Assembly (NCBI RefSeq): GCF_003148685.1
Contig: NZ_QGGR01000020.1
Coordinates: 62,001 to 126,000 of the forward strand
From: Actinoplanes xinjiangensis
GTDB taxonomy: Bacteria > Actinomycetota > Actinomycetes > Mycobacteriales > Micromonosporaceae
Direction of reading: 5' to 3'
Length of the DNA: 64,000 nt
Below the pieces are notes generated by a model that did not search any database, was not told where the DNA came from, and saw only the letters and a list, made by a program, of their open reading frames with translations. The first letter of the stretch is position 1; each line of letters begins with the position of its first letter. A program made the translations under genes and the position numbers. Shown one piece after another: positions 8,365 through 16,725 of this stretch.

Positions 8365-9690
8365 GTGACGATTGTGGACGAGCAGCTGGGCCGGTGGAAC
8401 CGGGCGTGGGCGCTCGCCCCCTACCCGCTGCTCGCCGTCGCCGCCGCGGCCTCCCTGCTCGGCGCCCACCCGTGGACGTATCGCCTGGTCACCCTGGCCG
8501 TCGCCGCGGCCTTCGCGGGCTGGCACTGGTGGTTCGTGCTGGCCCACCCCGAGTGGCCGGAACGCCGGTCCTGGCTCAACGTCGGCTACTTCACCGGAGT
8601 ACTGGCCCTCAGCACCGTGCTGATGCTGCGCAGCGACGCGTTCCAGCTGCTCGTCCCGGCCTGCTATGTGCTCGCGTTCGTGGCACTGCCCGGCCGGCTC
8701 GCCTACGCCGGTGTCGTCGCCGCCAACCTCCCCGGCCTGGTGGTGACCGGCTTCGACCTCGACGGTGCCCTGATCAGCGTCGGCGTCGCGACTCCGCTGG
8801 CCGCCCTGTTCGGCGCGATGATCCGCACGATGGAACGGGAGGCCGTCCGCCGCCGCCGGCTCAACGACGAACTGCTGGCGGTCAACGCCGAGAACGCCCG
8901 CCTCGCCCGCGCCACCGGCATCGCCGACGAACGGGCCCGGCTGGCCCGGGAGATCCACGACACCGTCGCGCAGGGCCTGACCGGCATCATCACCCAGCTG
9001 GAGGCGGTCGCCGAGGTGCCACCGGAGATCCGCGGCCGGTGGGACACCGCCCGGGCGCTGGCGCGCACGAGCCTCGACGAGGTGCGCCGGTCCATCGAGG
9101 CGTTACGGCCCGGCCCTCTGGAAGGTGCCCGGCTGAGCGAGGCGATCAGCCACACCGTCACGACATGGAGTTCGATGTACGGGATCCCGGCGCGCTACAC
9201 GATGACCGGAACCCCGGTCCCCGTCCACTCCGAGGTGGAGGTGACCCTGCTGCGGGCCGTCCAGGAGACCCTGTCCAACATCCGCCGGCATGCTCGGGCC
9301 TCGCGTGCCCACGTCACCCTGTCGTACATGGAGGATGTCGTGGTGCTCGACGTCCACGACGACGGTGTCGGCTTCGCCGCCGTTGCCCCCGCACCTTCCC
9401 CGCCCACCGACGCCACCGTCACCGGGTCTGGTGATCCGCCGGCAACCGCCGCCGTCTCCGAGCTCGGTCGTCCGCTGGCAACCGCAACCGCAGCCGTCAT
9501 CGGCTCCGGTGACCCGCCTGGAACCGCGGCGGTCGGCGAATCCGGTGGTCCACCGGTGACCGGCGGGTTCGGGTTGACGGCGCTGCGGCAGCGTGTGGGT
9601 GCCCTGGCCGGGTCGGTGGAGGTCGAGTCGTCGCCGGGCGGCGGTACCGCGATCAGTGTCACCGTTCCCCTGATCGGGGCCGGATCATGA
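8365..9690 (+). CDS. NarL-type sensor histidine kinase with a repeat insertion in the ATPase domain
   Basis: The 441-residue product starts at GTG 8365. Residues 15-155 form about five membrane helices, followed by a short coiled linker. The HisKA_3 domain carries phospho-acceptor His198 in LAREIHDTVAQGL. The HATPase domain has the N-box region LSNIRRHARAS and G1 DDGVGFA. It then has about 60 extra residues (339-398) of Gly/Asp/Pro/Ala/Thr repeats before the G2 motif GGFGLTALRQRV. It overlaps the response regulator by ATGA, so the two are co-translated. The insertion sits where the ATP lid should be. Confidence 0.9.
   Translation: MTIVDEQLGRWNRAWALAPYPLLAVAAAASLLGAHPWTYRLVTLAVAAAFAGWHWWFVLAHPEWPERRSWLNVGYFTGVLALSTVLMLRSDAFQLLVPACYVLAFVALPGRLAYAGVVAANLPGLVVTGFDLDGALISVGVATPLAALFGAMIRTMEREAVRRRRLNDELLAVNAENARLARATGIADERARLAREIHDTVAQGLTGIITQLEAVAEVPPEIRGRWDTARALARTSLDEVRRSIEALRPGPLEGARLSEAISHTVTTWSSMYGIPARYTMTGTPVPVHSEVEVTLLRAVQETLSNIRRHARASRAHVTLSYMEDVVVLDVHDDGVGFAAVAPAPSPPTDATVTGSGDPPATAAVSELGRPLATATAAVIGSGDPPGTAAVGESGGPPVTGGFGLTALRQRVGALAGSVEVESSPGGGTAISVTVPLIGAGS
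9379..9558 (+). repeat. Imperfect 39-45-base coding repeats in the kinase ATP lid
   Basis: About four degenerate units encode VTGSGDPPATAAV, SELGRPLATATAAV, VIGSGDPPGTAAV and GESGGPPVTG. They lie exactly between the G1 and G2 boxes of the histidine kinase and keep the frame. Confidence 0.75.
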
Positions 9691-10322
9691 CCGCGCCGCT
9701 GAGGGTGGTGATCGTCGACGACCACCCGGTCGTCCGGGACGGGCTGCGGGGGATGCTCGGCACCCAACCGGATCTCGAGGTGGTCGGTGAGGCAGCCGAC
9801 GGCACCGAGGCCCTGACCGTGGCCGCCGCCACCCGGCCCGACGTCGTCCTCACCGATCTGCGGATGCCGGAGCCGAGCGGCGGCACCCTGATCCGCCTGC
9901 TGCTGGAACGCCTGCCGCAGACCCGCATCCTGGTGCTGACCACCCACGACACGGACTCGGACGTGCTGCCGGCGGTGGAGGCCGGTGCTATCGGATACCT
10001 GCTCAAGGACGCGCCGCGCGAGGAACTGTTCCGGGCGGTCCGCGCGGCGGCCCGCGGCGAGAGCGTCCTGTCGCCGTCGGTGGCCGCTGTGCTGCTGGCC
10101 CGGGTGCGCCCGCGGCGCCCGGCGCCGGAAGCCACACTCAGCGCCCGCGAACGGGAGGTCCTGGCCCTGATCGCCGAGGGCCGCACCAACCGGGAGGCGG
10201 CCGCCGCCCTGTTCGTCACCGAGGCCACCGTCAAGACGCACCTGCTGCACATCTACGCCAAACTCGGCGTCCCGGACCGGGCGTCGGCGGTCTCCGCCGC
10301 CCACCGCTGCGGCCTTCTGTGA
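9687..10322 (+). CDS. LuxR/NarL-family response regulator
   Basis: The 211-residue product overlaps the kinase by ATGA. The receiver domain (1-120) has the acidic pocket Asp11/Asp12, phospho-acceptor Asp57 (VLTDLRMP), the conserved Thr near 85 and Lys in YLLKDAP. The C-terminal LuxR helix-turn-helix (about 145-205) reads LSAREREVLALIAEG and ATVKTHLLHIYAKL. It is the direct partner of the upstream kinase. Its targets may include the adjacent DUF418 gene. Confidence 0.95.
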   Translation: MTAPLRVVIVDDHPVVRDGLRGMLGTQPDLEVVGEAADGTEALTVAAATRPDVVLTDLRMPEPSGGTLIRLLLERLPQTRILVLTTHDTDSDVLPAVEAGAIGYLLKDAPREELFRAVRAAARGESVLSPSVAAVLLARVRPRRPAPEATLSAREREVLALIAEGRTNREAAAALFVTEATVKTHLLHIYAKLGVPDRASAVSAAHRCGLL

Positions 10323-10354
10323 TCGTCGGGGAACCGTCGCGGTCTCCTCGCGCC

Positions 10355-10407
10355 GCCGTCACTGTCATTGTCGGCGTCGCCGTAACCGTCGGCTCGGCGG
10401 TGACGGC
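10355..10407. terminator. Probable hairpin between converging genes
   Basis: Eight-base arms GCCGTCAC and GTGACGGC flank a long GC-rich loop with further internal pairing. It lies between the response regulator and DUF4253 genes, which converge here. Confidence 0.4.
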
Positions 10408-10423
10408 TCAACCACCGGCCGGG

Positions 10424-11206
10424 TCAGTCCCACCACATGCGCCAGACCGGGGCGTTCAGTAAACCGGCGGCCAGGTCGGTGAGGGTCTCGGCGCGGTACA
10501 GGTCGTACTCGCCGTCGTTGTACTGCCGGTATTTCCAGGCCAGCGCCAGGGCCTCCGGCCGGGTGAGCGGTGGGCGGGTGACCGTGTAGTCCAGGGCCGT
10601 CCCGGTCCAGATCATCGGCTCGGCACCGTACCGGTCGAGCCAGTGCCGCATGATGGCGGCATGCTCGGCCGGGTCGGGATATCCGTTCCAGCCGCCGTAG
10701 TGCAGGGTCACCGGAACCAGCCACGGCTCGGCGGCGGGCACCAGGGCCACCGTGATCGCCAGTGGCCGGCCGTTCCCATCGTGGCGCAACCCGAGACCGG
10801 GTTGTTCCGGCTGCTCAGGCCATCTACCGTCGCTGGCCAGCTCGGCACGGATCTCCGCCGCGTACTCGGGGGAGTAGTCGCGCAGCGAACGGTCGCCGAA
10901 CTCGGCCAGTAGCGCGGCCCCGTCGAGGGTGTACGCCTGCGCCAGCGACTCCTCGACCGTCGCGTAGGTGTACGGGTCCTCCAGACACTCGAAGGCGTCG
11001 TCGTCCATCAGCAGCGGCCACAGCCCGCTCCGCGGATAGGCGTCGCGCAGCCGCCGCCACCAGTCCGGCCCGGTGTCGCTGTCGGCCGGGAACCCGGTGA
11101 TCTGCGCCCCGGACGGAGTCACCAGGAGAGGCTCGAGGGGCGGCAGGTCCGCGATCTCGGCGGCGAGCACGCCGAGGCCGGGATGGGGCCGGGCGGGTGT
11201 CGTCAC
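10424..11206 (-). CDS. DUF4253-family protein
   Basis: The 260-residue product starts at GTG 11206, which overlaps the stop of the upstream broken gene as GTGA, so it was translationally coupled to it. The C-terminal half carries the DUF4253 pattern: LVPAAEPWLVPVTLHYGGWN, then EHAAIMRHWLDRYGAEP and LALAWKYRQYND. The N-terminal half is divergent. Members are often near SMI1/immunity-type genes in actinomycetes, and no biochemical role is established. No toxin gene is visible here. Confidence 0.8.
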   Translation of the reverse strand: MTTPARPHPGLGVLAAEIADLPPLEPLLVTPSGAQITGFPADSDTGPDWWRRLRDAYPRSGLWPLLMDDDAFECLEDPYTYATVEESLAQAYTLDGAALLAEFGDRSLRDYSPEYAAEIRAELASDGRWPEQPEQPGLGLRHDGNGRPLAITVALVPAAEPWLVPVTLHYGGWNGYPDPAEHAAIMRHWLDRYGAEPMIWTGTALDYTVTRPPLTRPEALALAWKYRQYNDGEYDLYRAETLTDLAAGLLNAPVWRMWWD

Positions 11207-11710
11207 GTGAGGGCCTTCAACTGCTTGAGGATCGACGGGTCGGTGATGCGGTCGTCCTCGGACAACAGCAGGACCTTGCTGAGGATCACGCTGGTCATCC
11301 GGTCCTCGTCGGCGAACGGCAGGAACAGGCGGCGGTGCGCGGTGGCACCGAAACCGGCCGGGACGACGCACAGGTAGCCGGCCGGTCCGACGTGGATGCT
11401 AGCCCGGTGACCTGACGGCCCCCGTTGAACAGGACGAACGTGCCGCGACTGAACGCCCGGTGCGCCCGCGCGACCTCCTGATCCACATCGGGTGGGGAGG
11501 CCGGCCGGGACGGCATGCGGATCACCCCGGTCGCGGCCTGGGCACGCAGAGCGTCGTCGGAGAGGAACTGCCGGCACGCCGGATCTGCTCCTCGACCGCG
11601 CGGCGGATCAGGTCCCGCGCGGTCGTGCTCTCCCCGGCCAGCCGCACCGGCACCGGCGGCAGGCCCTCGGATGTGCCGGTCACCCGGCTGCGCACCTCGA
11701 CGTCGACCAT
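11203..11710 (-). pseudogene. Frameshifted gene, possibly a ubiquitin-like/DUF4132-type remnant
   Basis: Coding-like sequence runs through three frames: 11710 to about 11577 (VDVEVRSRV..., RDLIRRAVEEQIRR), about 11585 to 11400 (QFLSDDALRAQ..., AHRAFSRGTFVLFNGGRQV) and about 11405 to 11203 (GPAGYLCVVPAGFG, ILSKVLLLSEDDRITDP). Codon use is normal in each piece. A TAGGGT hexamer lies six bases before the first ATG. The final segment recalls the C-terminus of DUF4132 proteins, so a fusion by deletion is possible. Two sequencing errors are the alternative. Confidence 0.6.
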
Positions 11711-11716
11711 GCCGGA

Positions 11717-11722
11717 ACCCTA
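11717..11722 (-). promoter_or_regulatory. -10 element of the broken gene (leaderless)
   Basis: TAGGGT on the minus strand, six bases before ATG 11710. It is still intact although the gene is broken, so DUF4253 translation may depend on it. Confidence 0.5.
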
Positions 11723-11741
11723 GAACAGGGGTACGACAAAC

Positions 11742-13004
11742 TCAGTGACGCCAGGTCAGCAGCGCCCCGTCGCGGACCGCGGCGAGCAGGCCCGCGTCCC
11801 GGTGGTGGTGCGTGGGCACGAACCCGGGAACGCTGCCGGTGCGTTCGCCGGTGAACGGGTCCCAGATCGTCAGGCCGTCCGCACCGGCCGCGTAGAGCCG
11901 CCGGCCCGCGCTGAACAGGGCGCCACCCGGCCCGGCGAAATCGTGCAGTTCCACGCCGCTCGCGGCGTCGAAGATCCGCACTCCCGGCAGCATCGCCTCG
12001 TCGTCGTCGCCCAGGCCGGCGACCGCGAGCAGGCTGTCACCGATCCAGCACATCGGCTCGTTCCAGAAGTAGAACCGCTGGCACAACCGCTGGCGGCTGG
12101 GCCCGTCGTCGGACTCCCACACGCCGGCGCCGGCCCACCGCCGTAGATCCCAGACGTACGGGATGCCGGCCGGTGCCCACGCCCAACTGTCGTCGGCGAT
12201 CCAGCGCCCGTCCGGGGACACCCGCAGCTCACCGCGGAACAGGCCGGCCAGGCGCCGCTCGCCGTCGGCCTCGTCACGCGCGGTCAGCAGCCGTCCGGTG
12301 GCCGGGTCGCTGATGTCGAGACGGTTCCAGGCCGTCCGGTGTGCCACGAGAGTGCTTCCGCCGTACCGGAAGAAGACGAGGGAGAGGGGGACCTGCTCGC
12401 AGTGGTAGTCGCCGCCGTCGATCTCGATCGTCGCCTTGCCGGAGGCCAGGTCGTAGACCCGGCCGAACCTGCCGAAATCGCGGACCACCGCGGCGAACCG
12501 CCCGTCCGGTGAGGCGTGCAACCGCAGCCGCGTCCGTGGTGTCGTCTCCTCTGCGGGCAGGCGCACCCGGCAGACCCTCCGGTACGCGCCGCCGGCCGCC
12601 TGGAAACGCAGCAGCCATCGCCCACCCTCCCCGAGGACCAGCCACGACGGCTCCCCGTGCGGCGACGGCAGAGGCGCCAGATCCAGCACCGGCCCGGGTA
12701 GCGGTGTCACCGTGACCGTGGTGTCGACCGGTTCGGGTCGCTCGCTGACGCCCGGTTCGCCCCGCCACCCTTCGAAGTACCCGGACTCGCCGTCGTCGTA
12801 GAGGGCGACGCAGCCCTCGCAGACCACCGCGAGTTCCGGATCGCCGTCCCGGTCGCAGCGGGTGCAGCACAGATCGCCGTCCAGGCCGTTCCCGCTGAGC
12901 AGGCGGACGTACGCGACGTCCTCGTTCGCGGCCGGGTCCAGCATGTGCGGGCAGACGCGGCGGCGTCCCGGATGGGCGACGTGGCCACAGGCGAGGGTCT
13001 CCAC
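11742..13004 (-). CDS. Beta-propeller protein with N-terminal cysteine clusters
   Basis: The 420-residue product is read from GTG 13004. The first 75 residues hold paired metal-type cysteines (LACGHV, VCPHM, CCTRCDRDGD, VVCEGC), probably one or two zinc sites. The rest is a WD40-like propeller whose blades end in LHASPDGRFAAV, VSPDGRWIADDSWAW, YVWDLRRW and LTIWDPFTGER. Such proteins are scaffolds, so a partner-binding role is likely but unspecified. It has no signal peptide and should be cytoplasmic. The divergent GNAT gene begins 42 bases away. Confidence 0.65.
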   Translation of the reverse strand: METLACGHVAHPGRRRVCPHMLDPAANEDVAYVRLLSGNGLDGDLCCTRCDRDGDPELAVVCEGCVALYDDGESGYFEGWRGEPGVSERPEPVDTTVTVTPLPGPVLDLAPLPSPHGEPSWLVLGEGGRWLLRFQAAGGAYRRVCRVRLPAEETTPRTRLRLHASPDGRFAAVVRDFGRFGRVYDLASGKATIEIDGGDYHCEQVPLSLVFFRYGGSTLVAHRTAWNRLDISDPATGRLLTARDEADGERRLAGLFRGELRVSPDGRWIADDSWAWAPAGIPYVWDLRRWAGAGVWESDDGPSRQRLCQRFYFWNEPMCWIGDSLLAVAGLGDDDEAMLPGVRIFDAASGVELHDFAGPGGALFSAGRRLYAAGADGLTIWDPFTGERTGSVPGFVPTHHHRDAGLLAAVRDGALLTWRH

Positions 13005-13034
13005 GGCGGCCAGTCTGCCCCACCGGCGCCACGG

Positions 13035-13040
13035 TAGGAT
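13035..13040 (+). promoter_or_regulatory. -10 element of the GNAT gene (leaderless)
   Basis: TAGGAT six bases before ATG 13047, so transcription should begin at or next to the start codon. No ribosome binding site is present. Confidence 0.6.
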
Positions 13041-13046
13041 CCGTCG

Positions 13047-13601
13047 ATGTCCGATGCGGTGGTTCTGCCGTCCGGTGTCGTCCTGCGCCCGTTGCGGGAG
13101 GACGACGCCGCCGCGATGCTGGACGCGCATCTGCGTAACCGCGAGCACCTGGCGCCCTACGAGTTCCCGCGGCCCGAGTCGTTCTTCACCCTCGACGGCC
13201 AGCGTGACCGTATGCGGTCGATCGTGGCGAAGGAGCAGGCCGGGGAGGTGGTCTGCCGGGTGATGCTGCGCGGCGACAAGGTCGCCGGGTTCGCCTGCCT
13301 CACCCGGATCACCCCGGTGCCGCTGTGCGGCGCCGACCTCGGCTACTGGATGGACGCCGCCGAGCAGGGCCGGGGCCTGGCCAGCGCCGCCGTCGAACAC
13401 CTGCTGCGGGTCGCGCGGGAGCGCCGCCTGCACCGGATCGAGGCCGCGACCTCGCCGGGCAACGTGCCGTCACAGAAGGTGCTCACCAAGAACGGGTTCG
13501 TCCACTACGGCACCGCCCACAGTCACCTGTTCCTCAACGGCGGCTGGCAGGACAGCGTCCTCTACGAGCGGATCCTCTCCGACGACCGGCCGGCGGTGTG
13601 A
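13047..13601 (+). CDS. GNAT acetyltransferase, RimJ/RimL type
   Basis: The 184-residue product has the opening pattern VVLPSGVVLRPLREDDAAAM, a central LGYWMDAAEQGRGLASAAV acetyl-CoA loop (Q/R-x-x-G-x-A) and a C-terminal VLTKNGFVHYGTAHSHLFLNG. This is the layout of ribosomal-protein Ser/Ala N-acetyltransferases (about 180 residues). The substrate in this organism could be a protein N-terminus or a small amine. The message is probably leaderless. Confidence 0.88.
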   Translation: MSDAVVLPSGVVLRPLREDDAAAMLDAHLRNREHLAPYEFPRPESFFTLDGQRDRMRSIVAKEQAGEVVCRVMLRGDKVAGFACLTRITPVPLCGADLGYWMDAAEQGRGLASAAVEHLLRVARERRLHRIEAATSPGNVPSQKVLTKNGFVHYGTAHSHLFLNGGWQDSVLYERILSDDRPAV

Positions 13602-13603
13602 GG

Positions 13604-13677
13604 GCGGTGGGCGGAGAGACGCGGAACTACGACATCAGAGTATGTAAGAAGGAAGCCCCGCAGGAGCCGCCCACCGC
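13604..13677. repeat. 11-base inverted repeat with 52-base loop
   Basis: GCGGTGGGCGG (13604-13614) and CCGCCCACCGC (13667-13677) are perfect complements around a comparatively AT-rich loop. The element fills the space between the converging GNAT and moeA genes and may act as a terminator. Confidence 0.5.
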
Positions 13678-13721
13678 TGCCGACGATCATAGGAACCGGG
13701 CCGCCCGGGCACACCCGGTTT

Positions 13722-14873
13722 TCAGGGGACGATGAGGGTGACGGCCGGGTCGCCGTCGGTCCAGTCGTCCGGCAGCACGGCCAGGGTTCCGGCGGCCGCG
13801 GCGGCGTGCAGGCCCACCGGCCCGGCCGCGGCCAGATCACCGGCCGGTCCGGCCGGGACGATGCGGACTCCGCCGGGCATCAGGGTGGCGGGGCCGGTCA
13901 CCGTCGCGGTCGGCAGGGACGCCGGCGGGCGTCCGGCGAGGGTGGCCACCAGCGGTTCCAGCAGGGTCAGGGCGGCGACCAGGCCGGCGTACGGGTTACC
14001 GGGCAGACTGACGACGAAACGACCGTCCGGCAGCACCGCGAGTGCCTGCGGATGCCCGGGACGGCAGGCCACTCCCCGCACCAGCCACGTCGCGCCCACC
14101 TCACCCAGCAGCCGGTGCAGGTGATCGGCGGCACCGGCCGACGACGATCCACTGACCGCGATCACGTCGGTGCCCGCCCCGGCCAGGGCCTCGCCGAGCG
14201 CACCCGGGTCGTCCGGCAGCCGCCGCGACGTCGCTAGCCGCCCGCCCGCGCGGGTGGCGATCGCGGTGACCAGCCCGGTGAACGTGTCCCGCACCTGGCC
14301 CGGTCCCGGTGTACCCCGGGTGATCACCTCATCGCCGGTGACCAGCATCGTCACCGTGGGCGGCCGGTGTGCCAGCACCTGTTCGGCCCCGGCCTGCAAC
14401 GCGGCCGCCGCCACGGTCGCGGTGACCGTCCGCCCGGCGGCGGCGATCAGCGTGCCGGGGGAGAGCGCGTCACCGGCCCGCCGGATGTGCCGCCGCGCCC
14501 CGACCACCCCGATGACCACCCGGTCGCCGATCTGGGCGCCCACGCCGTCCTCGACCCGGCAGTCCTCGTAGGGCAGCACCGCCTCGGCGCCGGCCGGCAG
14601 CAGCGCGCCCGTCCCGATCTCCACGGCCGTACCCGGGGACAGCGGCCCGCCGTCGACGGCGGCACCGGCCAGAACCCGTCCCCGGATCGCCCACGGACCG
14701 GCACCGGCCACCGCGAAACCGTCCATGGCCGCGTTGTCGAACGCCGGCACCGGCCGCTCACACCGCACCGCCGCCGCCAGCACCCGCCCGGTGGCCTCGA
14801 CCACCGGGACCAGCTCGGCGGCCAGCGGTTTGGCGGCGTCCCGCGCGGTGGAGTAGGCGTCCGGCCACGACAT
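13722..14873 (-). CDS. moeA: Molybdopterin molybdotransferase MoeA
   Basis: The product (383 residues from ATG 14873) inserts molybdate into adenylylated molybdopterin in the last step of Mo-cofactor synthesis. Diagnostic segments are VPAFDNAAMDGFAVAG (MoeA signature), LPAGAEAVLPYED, TMLVTGDEVI, VSGSSSAGAADH (MoCF-type domain) and SLPGNPYAGLVA. Length is slightly short of the usual 400. No other moa/mob gene or molybdoenzyme is in the window. A GTG two codons upstream is an alternative start. Confidence 0.93.
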   Translation of the reverse strand: MSWPDAYSTARDAAKPLAAELVPVVEATGRVLAAAVRCERPVPAFDNAAMDGFAVAGAGPWAIRGRVLAGAAVDGGPLSPGTAVEIGTGALLPAGAEAVLPYEDCRVEDGVGAQIGDRVVIGVVGARRHIRRAGDALSPGTLIAAAGRTVTATVAAAALQAGAEQVLAHRPPTVTMLVTGDEVITRGTPGPGQVRDTFTGLVTAIATRAGGRLATSRRLPDDPGALGEALAGAGTDVIAVSGSSSAGAADHLHRLLGEVGATWLVRGVACRPGHPQALAVLPDGRFVVSLPGNPYAGLVAALTLLEPLVATLAGRPPASLPTATVTGPATLMPGGVRIVPAGPAGDLAAAGPVGLHAAAAAGTLAVLPDDWTDGDPAVTLIVP

Positions 14874-15025
14874 GTGCACCGCCCGAGTAGACCCGCCCGC
14901 TGTGTCCGCGCCATGCCCACCCTGATGCCGGCGTGCGACCAAGACCTCACCCACTGTCCGCTCCCGTTGTGACCGCTGCCCCGATCCTGCCCGCCGGGAC
15001 GTCCCGGCGGACAGGGTCGTCCGGC

Positions 15026-15850
15026 CTACCCCGCCGGGTTCCAGACGTCGCGGGCCACGGCGTCGGCCACGTAGTCGGAGAAGTCCCGGCCCGGCCGGTT
15101 CAGGATCCTCTCCACCGTGCCGGTCGGTTTCGTGTCGCCGCGGGCCGCCAGGCGCCCGAAGCCGCCGATCAGCATCTCGATCACCTCGTCCGGGAGCCCG
15201 TCGGCGCGCATCGCCTCGCGGTAGCCGCCGGCCGTGCCGTCGAAGGTGATCTCGCGGCCGGTGGCGGCGGCGATCTCGGCGACCGCCGCACCGAACGACA
15301 GCGCCCGCGGGCCGGTCAGCTCCACCAGCTCACCGAGCAGGTCGTCGCCGGTCAGGGCGGCCACCTCGACCGCGGCGATGTCATCGGCGTCGATGAAACC
15401 CTGCCGGGCGTCACCGACCGGGACGCACAGGCGCCCGTCGATCACCGGTTGCCGGAAGAACGTCTCGAAGTCCTGGTGGAACCAGTCGGGGCGCACGATG
15501 GTCCATTCGGCGCCGGAGTCCCGTACCTCCTGCTCGGCCCTTTGCAGGTGATCGAGACCCATCACCTCCAGGCCCCGATCGGAATGCAGCACCACCCGCC
15601 GCACCCCGGCGCGCAGCGCCGCCGGAAGGAAGCCCTCCGGCATCGCGGTCTGATCAGGAAGAAGAACGAACATCGTGGGTACGCCGTCGAGCGCGGCCGC
15701 CCAGGTGCCGGGATCCGCCCAGTCGAACCGTGGCACGGTATGCCGGGACACCGCCCGGACGTCCCGTCCGGCGGCCCGCAGCCGCGCGGCCACCCGGCTC
15801 CCCACCGTGCCGGTCCCACCGATCACCAGAATCGTGTTGTCGAGGCCCAT
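15026..15850 (-). CDS. NmrA-like NAD(P)-binding protein
   Basis: The 274-residue product starts at ATG 15850. It opens with the Rossmann fold TILVIGGTGTVGSRVAARL and continues as an atypical short-chain dehydrogenase: VVLHSDRG, EWTIVRPDWFHQDF, and FIDADDIAAVEVAAL. It has no catalytic YxxxK. This is the NmrA/azoreductase-like group, which senses the NADP(H) state or reduces quinones. It is divergent from an EamA transporter 47 bases away. Confidence 0.85.
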   Translation of the reverse strand: MGLDNTILVIGGTGTVGSRVAARLRAAGRDVRAVSRHTVPRFDWADPGTWAAALDGVPTMFVLLPDQTAMPEGFLPAALRAGVRRVVLHSDRGLEVMGLDHLQRAEQEVRDSGAEWTIVRPDWFHQDFETFFRQPVIDGRLCVPVGDARQGFIDADDIAAVEVAALTGDDLLGELVELTGPRALSFGAAVAEIAAATGREITFDGTAGGYREAMRADGLPDEVIEMLIGGFGRLAARGDTKPTGTVERILNRPGRDFSDYVADAVARDVWNPAG

Positions 15851-15897
15851 ACCCCACGCTAACCGCCGGGCGCTTCTACGGCAGAGTCGACCCGGTG

Positions 15898-16725
15898 ATG
15901 CTTCCGGTCGGGGCACTGATCCTCGTGCTGGCGTCGGCGTTCGTCCATGCCCTGTGGAACGTGCTGTTCGCCCGGGCGTCGCGGGGGATCGCCGGGCTCG
16001 CCGTCACCAACGCGGCCGGGTTCGTGCTGTGGGCGCCGGTCGCCTTCGCCCGCTGGCGGATCGAGACGCCCGCCTGGCCGTACCTGCTGGTCAACGCCGC
16101 CTTCCAGGCCTACTACCTGCTGGTGCTGAACCGGGCCTACGCCCGCGCGCCCGCACACACCGTGTATCCGGTCGCCCGTGGGCTCGGCCCGGTCCTGGTG
16201 CTGGCGGCCGCGGCCGCGGCCGCCGGTGGCGTCCACCTGTCGTGGTGGGCGGTCGTCGCGGTCGGGCTGATCAGTGCCGGTGTCTGGCTGACCGTCACCG
16301 GGACGGTGGACCGGCGGGTGTTCGCCGCCGCGTTCCCGGTGGCGATCTCGCTGGCCGCGTACCCGTTCGTCGCCGCGCACGGTCTGCGGTACGCCGATCC
16401 GGCGACCTACCTGTGGCTGTCGCTGGCGCCACTGACCGCCGGCACCCTGGCGATCGCCCTGGTCACCGCCCGCACCGGCCTGCGTGCCGAGATCCGCCCG
16501 GCGACGATCGTGACCGGCGCCGGGATGGTCACGGCCGGCGGTCTCGCCATGGCGGCCCTGGCCATGGCCACCCCGGCCCAGGTGCCCGCGATCGCCGCCC
16601 TCCGCGAGACCGGCATCCTCTTCATGGTCCCGCTGTCCTGGCTGATCAGCAGGACCTTCTCAGGCCGGGTCGCGCTCGGGGCGGTCGTGGTCTTCGCCGG
16701 GGTGGCCGTGCTCGCCGTCCGCTGA
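15898..16725 (+). CDS. EamA-family permease
   Basis: The 275-residue product starts at ATG 15898 (GTG one codon earlier is possible). It has about ten hydrophobic helices in two EamA-like halves. Typical segments are ASAFVHALWNVLFARAS at the start and AALRETGILFMVPLSWLIS near the end. It should export a small metabolite or amino acid across the inner membrane. Its last 66 bases overlap the convergent SnoaL-like gene. Confidence 0.85.
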   Translation: MLPVGALILVLASAFVHALWNVLFARASRGIAGLAVTNAAGFVLWAPVAFARWRIETPAWPYLLVNAAFQAYYLLVLNRAYARAPAHTVYPVARGLGPVLVLAAAAAAAGGVHLSWWAVVAVGLISAGVWLTVTGTVDRRVFAAAFPVAISLAAYPFVAAHGLRYADPATYLWLSLAPLTAGTLAIALVTARTGLRAEIRPATIVTGAGMVTAGGLAMAALAMATPAQVPAIAALRETGILFMVPLSWLISRTFSGRVALGAVVVFAGVAVLAVR

